Numbered from the stretch's first letter, positions 1-11,851 are shown. The stretch: 22,500 bases of DNA from Salpingoeca rosetta (GCF_000188695.1 NW_004754903.1:178883-201382), one strand, 5' to 3'. Notes: generated from the sequence alone by a model not told the origin. Made by a program: numbers and translations.

Positions 1-2530
1 TGGTCGTCCGTCTGGTCCGTGCGCACGACAATCTTCACCTTGGACGCGTCCTTGCCATCCTCAGAGATGACGGGGCTGGCGCGGCGGCGGTGGGGTGAGG
101 AGAATGAGGGAGGGTGAAGGGGTTCAAGTGGTGGTGGTGGTGGTGGGCGATGGCGGGAGCATTCACGCAGTCGACAATAACAAGAACAAGAACAAGAACA
201 AGAACAAGAACAAGAACAAGAACAAGAACAAGAACAAGAACAAGAACAAGAACAAGAACAAGAACAAGAACAAGAACAAGAACAAGAACAAGAACAAGAA
301 CAACAAGAACAAGAACAAGAACAAGAACACCACCACCATCTCACCGGACACGGCCGAAGACGCGGATGTTGCCGCGCAGATCAACGAGCTGGTTATGCAG
401 CTTCTTGCGCAGCGCCATCTGGGCACACGCAGGGAGCAGAGCAAGGCGGGGGTGGATGGGTGGGAGAGGGAAATCGATTGAGTAAGTCATAGACACACAC
501 ACACACGCACACAACCACCACCACCACCACCACCACCACCACTGTACACCGTTCTTCCTCTCCCCTCTTCCCTCCCAAACGAAAAAATAAAATAAAAAAT
601 CCACATCTACACCCCGCGTGTCTCACCTCCTTGCGGTACTTGCGCAACATCTCCTTGTATTGCTTGTCGACGTCGGCGAGCGTGCGGAGGAGGTCCCGCT
701 TGCACTGCTTCACCGCGGGCTCAATCTCGCCCTGCAGGTCGCGCACCTCCTTGGACAGCGCCTTGTAGTTCTTCGCCAGGAACGAAATGGCCTCGGCCAT
801 AGGCCGCACGCGTTTAGAAACATCGCCCAGCCTGTCCTTCAGGTCGCGCATGTCGTCTTCTGCACGCTGCTTCAGCTCGGCAATCTCGCTCGCGTGCGCA
901 GCCTTGGCCTGTTGTGTGGGGGTGAGTGAGTGAGTGAGTTAGTGTGTGTGTGTGTGGGGGGGGGGATATGTGTGGGTATGTCCACGTCACATGTTCTTTT
1001 TGTGTCAACGACGATCACGACCACCATCACCACCACCAATGCGACGTACGTTCTGGAGGGTGTCTGCGAACTTGTCGCGTTCTGCGCGCATCTGTGCATC
1101 AGAATCGCTCTTCAGACGGTCGATCTCGTCCTTCACCTCAGCCTGTACGCGAGCGAGTTGGTATGGGGGGGGGGTGAGGGGAGATGGTGAGGGTGTACAT
1201 GATGAGGGTGTGCATGGAGTGTGTGACAACAAGGACACAGAAGCAAACACAAGGAGCGTGGTGCACAAGGTATGTGCATGAGCGTGTGTGTTGTGCCTAC
1301 CAGCTGCTTCTTGGCCGTGTCGAGAGCGGTGCGCGTGTCGGCGTGCGCGGCCTTCTCCGCCTTGTGCGACGATTTCTCTGCCGCAAGCTCGCTCGACAGC
1401 GACTGCAGCTGCGCCTGCGCGCTCTTCTGCTCACACGGGGGAGGAAAGCAAGTGGGAAGATGGGGGTGAGGGTGAGGTGAAATGGGTGAGGGAGGGACGC
1501 GAAATGGGCGAGGAAGCGAGGTCGAGTGCAGCATGTACAACAAACAAAACAAACACCCCGAACCTGCACACACACACACAAAGGCAACCACAACATATGC
1601 ACATGTACACATGTACATCCCTCCCCTCCTTGTGTACATACGCGTGCGTACAGACCTGAGAGTCACCGCTCGCCTCGAGTGCGGCCTTCTGGGCGTCGAG
1701 CGAGGCCTTGAGGTCGCTGAACTCCGTCTTGAGGCGCTCGTGCGTCGCCTTCTCCGTCGTCAGCTCCTCTGCCGTCGCGTCCGCCCGCCGCACAGCCTCA
1801 CGCAGCTTCGTCCTGATGCACACGCACGCACACACACACACACACAGAGCAAAAGCAGGTGAGGTAACGACACACAAGCACGGATGTAAGGAACACACAC
1901 ACACACGCATATACGCATGGGAGGGAGGGTAATGACACACAAGGCGAGGCGTGCAAGGAAGTAGAAAATTCGAGTGAGCGTGTACACGTGCGTATGCGTG
2001 TGCATGTACATGTGTTCTTCCGTCCCTCGCATCCCATGTGTATGTGTGTGTGTGTATGATGGTCTTTCGTCCCCACCTCTCCTGTGAGAGCTCCTCCTGC
2101 AGCTGGCGCAGCTCCTCCGTCAGCCGCTGATCCTTGTCCGCATCAGAGCTCCTGGTGATCACGGCATGATCATGTCAAAAGATACCATGGTGTGATGGTG
2201 AGATGGTGTGATGGTGTGATGGTGAGATGGTGAGATGATGAGATGGATGGGAACCAGCTTCACGTCACAGCGACACACACACACAGGCAGACACCGCAAA
2301 CACACACACACATGCACATTACACAAACACCACCACCGCTAAAAGGCAACGCCAACAGCAGCAAGTGCGACGTACGAGAGTGCCTGGAGCTTTGCTGCCT
2401 GGCTCTTGGCTGTGCGCAGGTCCTCACGCAGTTCGTCGTTCTTCCGCTGCAGCGCTTCAATCTCGCTTTTGAATTTCGCGGCATCTCCACTGCTCACCCC
2501 AGCACTGCTGATGAGCAGTGTGTGTGTGTG

Positions 2531-2568
<38 letters not shown>

Positions 2569-2992
2569 TACACGTGTGTGTGATGTTGTTGAAAGTGAGT
2601 TCATGCATAAGGGGGAGAGTACGAGGGCAAACACACGCAACAGCCACCTCCAATTCACCAACCAAACGCATCAACATCAACACATCAACACCCCTGGACC
2701 AACGCATCAACACGCCCATCAACTCCGCACACCTCAACTCCTCAACCAACATACCCCGTCTTTGCCTGGAACTCTGCGTCCCTGAGCTTTGAGCGCAGCT
2801 CCTGCGCCTCCTTGCGCAACTGTTCAATCTCCTCATTGTCCAGCGCACTCGGGCCCGCACCCCCGCTCGCCTTGGCAGCCTAGTTGCAGCAGCAGCGGTG
2901 GTGGTCATGGTCATGGAGGGAGGGAGGGAGTTACGTGTGATGCGAAGGCGACAGAAAAAGCAAAAAAAAAAAATCCATCCTCGTCGACCCCG

Positions 2993-3075
<83 letters not shown>

Positions 3076-3658
3076 CCGCACCTTGACGGGGTCAAACTGG
3101 TCCTGGAGATCCTTGATCTCGGCATCCTTCTCCTCCATGCGCTCGGCGTGCTCGCTCTCCAGCGCAGACAGCTCCTCCTTTGCCAGCTGCAGGTCCGCAG
3201 CAAGCAGCTCGGCCTTCTCAAAGTACTCCCTGCCGCCGTGGTGGTTGTTGTGGTGGGTGTTGTGTTGTTGATGAGAATGTGGTTGTGATGGTGGCGATGA
3301 TGAGATTGTGGTTGTGGCGGCAATTGGGAGAGGCACGCCGCGCCCCACACCATGCACACACAGTAGCGCAATCAACGACACTCCGATCTACAGCTCCACC
3401 CAGCGAGCACGACTGACTTCTTTTCGTTTGTGAGGTCTGTGATCTGGCCAACCATCTTCATAAGGCCCTCCGTCTGCTGCGCGCCGGCCTGCAGGTCCTC
3501 CAGCGAAAGCTTCAGATTGTCAATCAGATTGTCCTTGTCAAGCAGCTGGGAGTTTTACGGTGATGGTGAGGAGGAGGAGGAGGAGGAGGGGCACATGGTG
3601 AGGTCGGGTTGGGGAGTGGGAGGTGAGACAAACAGGCACACCGTCAAAAGCAAGAAGG

Positions 3659-3695
<37 letters not shown>

Positions 3696-4882
3696 CTCCG
3701 ATAGTCTACCGGCAGTCGTGCGAGTCACCATTGAACACATGACCCACACCAATCATCACCCCCTCCTTGCTCTTCTCCTCCATGTCCCTCCTATCTCTTC
3801 CTCTTTCGTCCCCAACACATCACATCACATCACCCCCAATACCACTGCTTCCTTGCTCCCACACCTTCTTGGCATGTGCCTGCTCGAAGATGGCACGCTG
3901 CATGCGGTTGCGCTGCTCCGACTGGTCCAGCTGCCGCCGCGTGCGCTTCAGGTCTGCCCGCGTCTGCTGCAGCGCTTTGTGCAGCTGATACACGCAAGGG
4001 GGGGCAACGCGTTGGTGGTAGTTGTGGTGTTAGAGAGGGGTTAATAAGTGCACGGTGGACATGGAGGGTGGAGGGAGGGGTGATCCAAGTCGGCTATGCA
4101 GGGTGCAAGGCGGCGGCAAAGGGTCGGGATGGTGGCACCACAGACGCCCGCTCACGCTCACGCACATGAACGCTCACGCATACACGTGTGCTCACGCATA
4201 CACGTACTACACAAACATGCACGACGCAACACTCACCTCTGTCTTCTTCTCGGTCGTGGCCTTGAGCGAGCGCTGCAGGGCGAGGTACTCAACAAAGTTC
4301 ACGCCTGAAACCAGCACAGCGTGGTGGTGGTGGTGGTGCGATGCAGCCAAACGTTGCGTGAGTATGTGCGTGTGCGTGTGTCATAACGCAGGAGGCAGTC
4401 GTGCCACAGGTGGATCCTCCTGACACGTTCACGGTCACACACACACACACACCGAGCGCAAAGGCTACTCACCGGCCTTGTCGTCATCATCGTCGTCCTC
4501 ACTCTCTTCCGCACTGGACTTGTCATCGTCGTCCAGCTCATCGGACTCTGGTTTCGTGGCGTGACATGATGTGGTTGATGAGAGACGAGATGCGTAGTGC
4601 GACCAACCGACATGACAGTGAACGGCACACAGTAGTATGGGGCTGAACACACACACGGCCAAACAATCAGCATTCGCAGCAGTGTACGCCCACCGCCGTC
4701 TGTGCATCTCAGTGAAGCAAAGCTGCCACCACCACCACGACCACCACCACTCCAGCAGCCCACGAGCCGGGACATCATACACCAAACGCACCGAAGCCAA
4801 GTTCCGCTGTCCAGTCGTCTTCGCGGCTCGCCATCTTCTCGGCAATGTCCGCGCGGTGGACCATGGGACGTCGAAACGCCAT
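1..4882 (-). CDS. Kinesin-14 (C-terminal motor kinesin, KIFC2/KIFC3-like), 3' part beyond window
   Basis: Microtubule motor of the minus-end-directed kinesin-14 class, cytoplasmic or spindle. Fifteen coding exons join in phase with GT–AG borders: 4792–4882, 4473–4547, 4237–4304, 3865–3984, 3418–3545, 3082–3229, 2755–2879, 2376–2504, 2077–2151, 1656–1812, 1301–1426, 1050–1142, 627–908, 345–418 and 75 to beyond position 1. They give about 588 residues. Residues 1–30 are basic/polar, 29–55 form a strongly acidic Asp/Glu/Ser patch, and about 60–540 are Lys/Glu/Gln/Leu-rich coiled-coil stalk. The kinesin-14 neck and motor start follow: LRKKLHNQLVDLRGNIRVFG (about 542–561), then RVRPVISEDGK. The P-loop and switch motifs lie outside the window. 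Neck before motor is diagnostic of kinesin-14. The start ATG (4880–4882) has A at -3 and G at +4. The exon 8 acceptor is ambiguous: 2504, 2489 and a slightly upstream AG all keep frame. The subfamily assignment is tentative. Confidence 0.9.
179..329 (+). repeat. (AACAAG)n hexanucleotide array in last visible kinesin intron
   Basis: About 25 nearly perfect copies of AACAAG, with one 3-base slip near position 301, fill the intron between kinesin exons 14 (345–418) and 15 (1–75). On the transcribed strand this is (CTTGTT)n, i.e. a pyrimidine-rich stretch. It creates long Asn-Lys and Thr-Arg open frames that are artefacts. Confidence 0.97.
2519..2566 (+). repeat. (TG)n tract in kinesin intron 7
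   Basis: An almost pure TG dinucleotide run sits next to the exon 8 acceptor. On the kinesin sense strand it reads (CA)n. The same intron carries TG-type sequence near its donor on the sense strand. Confidence 0.97.
2995..3074 (+). repeat. (CA)n tract in kinesin intron 6
   Basis: An 80-base CA run with one CG interruption lies just inside the donor of kinesin intron 6 (2880–3081). On the sense strand the donor runs straight into TGTGTG. Confidence 0.97.
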
Positions 4883-5510
4883 CTTTGCCAGCCAAGTCGG
4901 TCAAATCAAACACACACACACACGCACAAGATACACAGGCGCACAACACGACGAAACCCTTCTGTCATATACACACCCCGAGCAGCGGCAGCAGCGAGTG
5001 ACGTGATGACGACGATGACGATGTTGGGTGATGGTGATGAGGTGAGGGTGAGTGAGTGTGTGTGAGTGTGTGAGTGTGAGTGAAGTGCCCCAATGCACAA
5101 AACATGACTTGCTTTCCCTCTTACTGCTCCTACTCCTCTTCCACCACTCACTTCTCCCACCACAAGCACCCATGCCAAACCAACCCACCTCACCAACCAG
5201 CAACGACACCACACACCCCTCGCATCCAGAGAGCAGCAAGCAGCTCCCGTCGCATCCAAACAACACACACCTGCTGGTTTGGTGCTTTGGTTGGTTGGTT
5301 GTCGTTGCGACCAAAATCAAAGCCAAACAAACTGTCAGGCAGCGAAGATTTTTTTATTTTTGTTGACGTGTTTCGTTTAAGACGCCCGCGATTATTCCGC
5401 AGTGCTTGCAGTGGATACGGAACGACAACATATACTGTAGTAAGACTGCACAACCGACAACGACGACTGCCACCCACTGCTGCTGAACCTCTTCAACTTG
5501 AGACATCAGC
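4883..5510. promoter_or_regulatory. Divergent intergenic region between kinesin-14 and PDIA5-like gene
   Basis: These 628 bases separate two head-to-head start codons, so they must hold the promoters and 5' leaders of both genes. No phased exon or strong TATA box was found. A T-rich stretch lies at about 5350–5361 and an AT-rich ACATATACTG at about 5428. CA and TG tracts occur at about 4910–4925 and 5055–5085. The several small open frames here lack any recognisable protein character. A bidirectional promoter is inferred from geometry only. Confidence 0.55.
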
Positions 5511-7131
5511 ATGGCTCGCTTTGGCTTCGCTGCTGCCGTCATGGTGTCGCTGGCAGCAGTGGCGCTGCTATTGCTGGTGAGCAGAAGGCAGGGTGTATGT
5601 GTGAGCATGTGTGTGCGTGTGAGCGTGAGTATGTGTGTGAGCGTGGGCGTAAGTATGTGTGTGTGAGTGGGTGAGCGTGTGTGTAAGTGTGAGCCTGAGT
5701 AGGTATGTGTGGAAGTACGAGTATGTGTGCGAGTGTGCATTCCTGACGCACAGTCCTGCCATGTCATCACAACATCGACAACATCACCAACGAAAACATC
5801 GTGCAGGCGTGCGAGGCGAACGCCAGCGCTGTTGAGCGCCCAAAGGACGAAAAGGCGCTGAAGAAGCTCCTGCGGACCCGCAACAGCGTGCTCGTGCTTG
5901 CCGTCAACAAGAAATCGGCCAAGAAGGACCTGCAGCGCGTCCTGGACGACGTTGCAGACGAGATTGTGGGTGTGGGCACCGTCGCCATTGTCGACTGCAG
6001 GTGTGTGTCCGTGGCAGCGTCGTGAGCAGGGACACTGTGTGTCTTCATGGAGGAAGGAGTGGCACCTGAAACATATGACCGCCTGAACCCCCAACATCGC
6101 GTGCATGTGTGTGTTGGGGGATTGCGAAGATCGCGTGGTTCATTCACTGTGGGGTGGCATTCCCGCTTCCTGTGTCTGTGCTGTTTGCGCTTGCAGCACC
6201 TCCGAAGGCAAGAAGACGTGCCGCAAAATGAAGATGAAGCCATCTCCGTTTGTCCTCAAGCACTACCTGTAAGAAGTTGATGTCACATTGCGCATGGTTG
6301 GAGGATGGCCGGGACTATTCCTCTATACTTCTCGCGTTGTCTCTCCCTTTCCCTCTCTTTCTTTCTCTCTTGTTGTCTGTGTTTGTCTGTGCCGCGTTTA
6401 CATGTGCTGATGGGCTGCAACTTGGTGTTGTCCTGTGTATGCGTGCAGGAAAGGATCGTTCAACAAGGACTACGACCGCAAACTTGCAAAGAAGTCCATT
6501 CTTCGCTTCATGCAGGTGTGCAGATGCAGACATGGACGCGTCAATGTCTGGTGTGGCAGCTGCCTTTGCATGCTTTGTTTGCGGGCGCCATTTCTTTGCT
6601 GCTGAGGCAAGTTTTGGCATCGCACGACCCCAAATGCACACGGCTCATCACCACCAACACCACCACCACCAACACCACCACCATCATCATCATCATCATC
6701 ACCACCACCATCGTCGTTGTCTTCACCCGTGTGCGGCAGGATCCAACGGGTGATACGCCATGGGACGAAGTGGATGAAGCGCAGGATGTGCTGCACCTCA
6801 ACGACAAGGTGACCAACACGGGGTGGGTAGGGGTAGTTGCTTGTGTCAGGTGTCTGTGTGTGTGTGTGTGTGCGTGTGTGTCTGTGTGTTTGGGTGTGTG
6901 TCTGTGTGTTTGGGTGTGTGCACTTGTCTACTTCTTCCTCAGTTGTTTCTCATGCGTGTGCGCACTTTTTGTTAATGTCTCTGTGTGTGCGTGGGTGCTC
7001 ATACACTGCCGTTGCTTCAGCCACTAACCGATCTCATTGCGCACGTGTTCATCGTGTCAGACCTTTGCCAAGCATCTCCAACGCAAAACAGACATGCTTG
7101 TCATGTTTTACGCCCCATGGTGCGTGTGTGT

Positions 7132-7169
<38 letters not shown>

Positions 7170-8307
7170 GAGTGTGTGTTGTCTGTGTGGTAATGCGTGT
7201 CTGTGTTAGAGAGAGAGTGTGTGTGTGTGTGTGTCTGTGTTTGCATCTATGTGCGCGCGTACACATCTGTGTACAGTTGCTGTGATGTTGCAAGATGTCA
7301 CATCCTTACTCATGTGCTCTCGGTCGCCTCATTCACCCTCTCCACCATGTGTCACCATGCCTTCGACCGTGCTGTCTTGTTCACAGGTGCGGCCACTGCA
7401 AAGCGCTCAAACCAAAGTACCAGGAGGCTGCAACCGAGCTCAAGCAGGTGTGAGGGGGAAACGTCGTTGCGTGTGCGCACATGTGTGTGTGTGTGTGTGT
7501 GATTGCAGGGAGTGTTCAACCCTCGATACTGCTTCCGCACGACCACCAATCACCAACGACCCACGACACACACTCACCGACGACCAACCGTGACCACTAT
7601 CATCATGTGCGCGCGTGTACATGGGTGTGCATGTGTGTGTACATTGGTGTACATGGGTGTGCATGTGTACATGTGTGTGTGTATACATGTGTGTGTGTGT
7701 GTGTTTCAGCTCGGGGTGAAGCGGCGGCTGGCGGCGCTGGATGCAAACGCGCCCGAGGGACGGATGACGGGCCCGCAGTACGGCGTGAAGGGATTCCCAA
7801 CCCTCCTCTACTTCGAGTGAGCACCGACGCAATGCACGCTCTCGCGCACATGCATGAATATGGATTTGGAATGGTGGTGGGTGCGGTGGTGGTGATGGTG
7901 GAGCGAATAGGGGATGATGGGAGAGGGAGAGGGAGAGTCACGTGCGAGGTGTGAAGCACTGTATACGCTCATACACACACACACACACACACACGCACGC
8001 CTACACTTGCTCTCTCTCTCTCTCTCTCTCTATCTATCTCAATCACTCAATCACGTGTGTGCAGGAACGGTGAGCTGCGTACGGCGTACGAGGGGAAGCG
8101 GGAGAAAGACGCCATCGTCGCCTTTATGCAAAACCCGGACAAGGCGCCTGCCGCCACTGCCCCTGAACCAGAGACGACATGGGAGGACGAACCGTCCGAT
8201 GTGGTTCACATCACGGGACAAAACGCGTTTAGCGAACGCCTTGCGCAGGAGGACAGCGCACTCGTCATGTTTTACGCCCCAGTCAGTCGCCTGCGTGTGT
8301 GTGTGTG

Positions 8308-8391
<84 letters not shown>

Positions 8392-8472
8392 GAGCGCACG
8401 TTCCTCCTCTTCCTCCTCCCACCCCTCTCTGCTCCACTTGTTACACCTCATCATGCGTGCCCATGCACTCGG

Positions 8473-8534
<62 letters not shown>

Positions 8535-9651
8535 TGGTGCGGGCACTGCAAAGCGTTCAAGGGTCCGTTCACAGAGGCGGCGGCGGAGGTGAAAGCAAAA
8601 GGACACGGCACTCTCGGTACGATGACGCGACTTTTTTTCCCTCTTGCATGTGGTCACGATGGTGATGTGCATTGACCGCTTTTCGACACCTCGCTGCCCC
8701 TTTTACTTGTGTTTCTTCCTGATGTAAACACCCTTTCAAACACACACACGCACGCACACGCATGTACACGCATGTACACACTCACGCATGTACACACACA
8801 CACACAAACACTCACCCATGTACACACACGCTCTCCCTTACTTCATACAACACGCACACACACACCCATGCAGTTGCTGTTGACTGCACCAAGCCCGAGA
8901 ACAGGGATGTGTGCGGCGAATATGACGTGAAGGGGTTCCCAACTGTCAAGCACTTTGTGAAGGGCAGTGTCAACAAGGACTACCCCAACGCACGCACGAA
9001 ACAGGGCGTGGTGAGTACAGCCGGGGTGACATGTGTGGGTATGTATTTATGTATGTAGTATGTATGTATGTATGTATGTATGTATGTATGTATGTATGTA
9101 TGTATGTATGTATGTATGGAGTTCGTGTGTGTGTGCGTGTGTGCGTTGTTGTTGTTTTTTTTGTTGTTTTTTTTTTTTTTTTTTTTTTTTCACATCGCAC
9201 TTACTTCCTTCCCCCCCCCTGTCCCATTCTTCTGCCTCCCTCGTCAACAGCTCGACTTTATGGCAGATCCAAATGCACCGCCACCGCCACCACCGCCCGC
9301 TGAAGTCCCGTGGAGCGAAACAGACACAGACGTGGTGCATCTCACGGGACCCACATTCGAGGTGATGATGCTGATGTTGTTGATGGTGTTTGCTTGTTTG
9401 ATTGCTTGCTTGCGTGCTCAGTTGCGTGTTTGTTCCTGCGCGTGAGCTTAATTGTGGTCGCTCGTTTTGAACGTTTACTCATGATAACGTTTACTCATGT
9501 TTGTACTTCACTTTTAAACACGCATTCCTCAATCATCATTACCACCACCACTGTCACCACCATGACCATCGTCACATTGCATCAGGCCGCAACAAAGAAG
9601 AAGAAGCACGCCCTCGTGTTCTTCTACGCACCGGTACGCTTTCTGCTGTGC

Positions 9652-9750
<99 letters not shown>

Positions 9751-10331
9751 TTCGCGCCATGTTCACCATCACCATCATCGTCACCACCATCATCAATCAA
9801 TGCATGGCAGTGGTGCGGGCACTGCAAGCGCGCAAAGCCAGAGATGGACAAGGCGGCAGCCACCCTCAAAGACAACAGAAAGTACGTGGATTGATGCATG
9901 TCTGTGTGCTTGTCACTGTGCGTATCTGTGTGACTTTTTGAGCTTTCGCAGCCCTCCAACAATTGCACCAATCACACACGCACACACACACACGCACGCA
10001 CGCACGCACGCACACACATAGGGTAATGTTTGCTGCTGTTGACTGCACGGCGCCAGAGAACGACGATCTGTGCTCCGAGAACGACGTGAGCGGTTTCCCC
10101 ACCATCAAGTATTTCAAGTTTGGCAAGGTTAAGGACGAGTACAAGGGTGCGCGCACGGCTGAGGGCTTTGTTGAGTACATGCGTGATCCAGACAACAGAC
10201 CGCCGCCACCAGCACCGCCAAAGCCCTTCTCACAGGAGGCACCACAGGTGACGCGTGTGCTGATTTGGTGGAGCCTTGTTTGGTCGTTGTTGTTTAAGTT
10301 GTTGTTGTTGTTTAAGTTGCTGTTGTTTAGG

Positions 10332-10376
<45 letters not shown>

Positions 10377-11045
10377 CAGTTGCTGTTGTTGTTGTTTAAG
10401 TTGCTGTTGTTTATGTTGTTGTTTATGTTGTTGCTGTTGTTTAAGTTGTTGTTGTTTATGTTGTTGCTGTTGTTGCCCTTGGTTGTCGCTTGAGCGCCTC
10501 TGTATTCCTCACTGCCGCGGCCACCATTGTAAATCCCCCTGTCTCAGGTGGATCACTTGACGGCTGCGAGTTTCGATGATCACATCAAAAGCCACGACCA
10601 CACCCTCGTCTTCTTCTTCGCCCCATGTGCGTTTGTACATGTACTTTGTGATTGTGATTAGCGTTGACATTCTGACGTCACAAGAGCCACGCAGCAGCAC
10701 GTGTCTTGTACTTGCGTTCACACACACATGTGCACACACACACACACACATGTGCACACACACACACATGTGCACACACAAAACCACACACACAAACACA
10801 CTCATCGTCACTCCAACTCGGTGTGTGTTCAGGGTGCGGGCACTGCAAGAAGGCGAAGCCAGAGGTGGCGGCAGCAGCGGACAGGCTCGCCAGCAAGAAC
10901 ACGCGTACGTTCATGAGAGAGAGAGAGAGATGTGAGTTGATAAGGAGAAAGGGGCGGTGGTGCTTCTGTGATTGTACTGACGCGTGGAACTCACTGCATC
11001 GATTGTCAACAAGCGACTGTTCCAACCCATGATTTCACATGTCTC

Positions 11046-11087
<42 letters not shown>

Positions 11088-11430
11088 CAGTTTCGATGGC
11101 GGCTGTTGACTGCACCGTTGAGACGCCGCTCTGCTCGCGGTTCTCCATCCGCGGATATCCGACCATCAAGCACTTCAAGCGCGGCGACACAGACGGCACA
11201 GACTACAGGGTATGTGTGTGTGTGTACACGTGTGCGTGTGTCTGCATGTGTATCAGTGTTTTGCTGTGCTGTTAAACACTGGATGTTATATTCGCCCCTT
11301 CCTTCTTTTCCCTCACAAGTCCCGCCGCCGCCCTCCTTCCCTCTTCCCGACTTCAATGAATGCACAGGGCGGCCGGTCTGCGGAGAGCTTTGTCAACTTT
11401 CTCCAAAACGCAAACAAAGAGGAGCTGTGA
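5511..11430 (+). CDS. PDIA5: PDIA5-like protein disulfide isomerase with four CGHC thioredoxin domains
   Basis: ER-lumen thiol-disulfide oxidoreductase acting on folding secretory proteins. Nineteen exons phase perfectly into 639 residues: 5511–5576, 5807–6000, 6197–6268, 6449–6515, 6740–6808, 7061–7119, 7387–7447, 7710–7816, 8065–8281, 8535–8616, 8874–9010, 9251–9361, 9586–9633, 9811–9881, 10022–10247, 10548–10626, 10833–10904, 11091–11209 and 11368–11430. Exon 1 is a signal peptide. Residues 23–150 form the non-catalytic b-like domain typical of PDIA5 (KKLLRTRNSVLVL, VDC…C, KDYDRK, FMQDPTGDTPW). Four thioredoxin domains follow, with WCGHC at 176–180, 305–309, 431–435 and 556–560. Each has a cis-Pro motif (GFPTLLYF, GFPTVKHF, GFPTIKYF, GYPTIKHF), and Pro-rich linkers join them. 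The C-terminus is KEEL, the ER-retention signal also seen at the end of human PDIA5. Human PDIA5 has three catalytic domains, so one is extra here. The gene is divergent from the kinesin and convergent with the metallopeptidase. Confidence 0.95.
8295..8388 (+). repeat. (TG)n tract in PDI intron 9, donor side
   Basis: A 94-base near-pure TG run starts about 13 bases after the donor of the intron that splits active site 2. A second run lies at 8474–8532, ending at the acceptor. Confidence 0.97.
8474..8532 (+). repeat. (TG)n tract in PDI intron 9, acceptor side
   Basis: A pure TG run directly abuts the acceptor TAG before exon 10 (8535). This is an unusual acceptor context, with no ordinary polypyrimidine tract. 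Confidence 0.97.
9059..9118 (+). repeat. (TATG)15 tetranucleotide repeat in PDI intron 11
   Basis: Fifteen perfect TATG units, with imperfect copies just upstream, in the donor half of the intron 9011–9250. A run of 24 T (9167–9190) follows nearer the acceptor. Confidence 0.97.
9654..9747 (+). repeat. (TG)n tract in PDI intron 13
   Basis: A TG run with one TCT interruption fills most of the intron that splits active site 3. The acceptor half changes to CACCATCACC-type sequence. Confidence 0.97.
10286..10475 (+). repeat. (GTT)n-rich trinucleotide array in PDI intron 15
   Basis: About 190 bases of GTT repeats, interspersed with GTTTAA, GCT and TTTATG variants, fill the donor two-thirds of the 300-base intron 10248–10547. 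It generates a false poly-Leu or poly-Cys frame. Nothing else was seen in this intron. Confidence 0.95.
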
Positions 11431-11851
11431 CAACAAACACACACACACGCGCGGGCGCGCGCAAGCAAGCATGATGGCCATACTCCTCGTGCGTTTGTGT
11501 AATCATCGTTCAATTCATTTCATTTCACATTGCCAACATCTGTTTCCCAATCAACCCCTCAACCGACCAGAGAGTAACAAGCCAATTACACCAAGCAAGC
11601 AAGCAAGCAGCACGCCACACACACATACATGTTATCACACAACACACACACACACACACGCTATCACAATTCAACGTGTCAACAACTCAACAGCCACAAC
11701 CACATAAACAGACAAACGACAATCACAATGGCAACATCGAGTGAAGCAACCACCCAAGCCGCAACCCCGACCCAAATAAACAGCGCGCACATCAATCAAA
11801 CCCAAAACCACCTTCAATCAAGCAAAGCAGAGCAGCACAAAACATGGTCCT
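11431..11851. other. Convergent 3' intergenic region (PDI / metallopeptidase)
   Basis: These 421 bases lie between the PDI stop and the metallopeptidase stop on the opposite strand. They are A/C-rich on the plus strand with CA tracts and many CAA/AAC words. AATAAA at 11775–11780 is a candidate poly(A) signal for the PDI transcript, about 345 bases after its stop. No equivalent hexamer was seen on the minus strand. No coding exon was found. Confidence 0.6.

Noticed and set aside
179..329. Tandem array considered as a CRISPR array
   Set aside because: The units are 6 bases with no spacers, in a spliced eukaryotic gene.
95..485. Plus and minus open frames rich in Asn-Lys, Thr-Arg or Leu-Phe across the AACAAG array
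   Set aside because: They are pure translations of an intronic hexanucleotide repeat between two well-phased kinesin exons.
2339..3381. Long frames of alternating Cys-Val or Thr-His
   Set aside because: They are read-through of TG/CA microsatellites. The genuine kinesin exons are contained in short parts of these frames.
4299..4949. A 216-residue minus-strand frame over kinesin exons 1–3
   Set aside because: It is out of frame with the exon chain, and the stretch is interrupted by introns with good borders.
10276..10560. Poly-Leu/poly-Cys frames resembling membrane segments
   Set aside because: They are translations of the GTT array in PDI intron 15, which is bounded by phased donor and acceptor sites.
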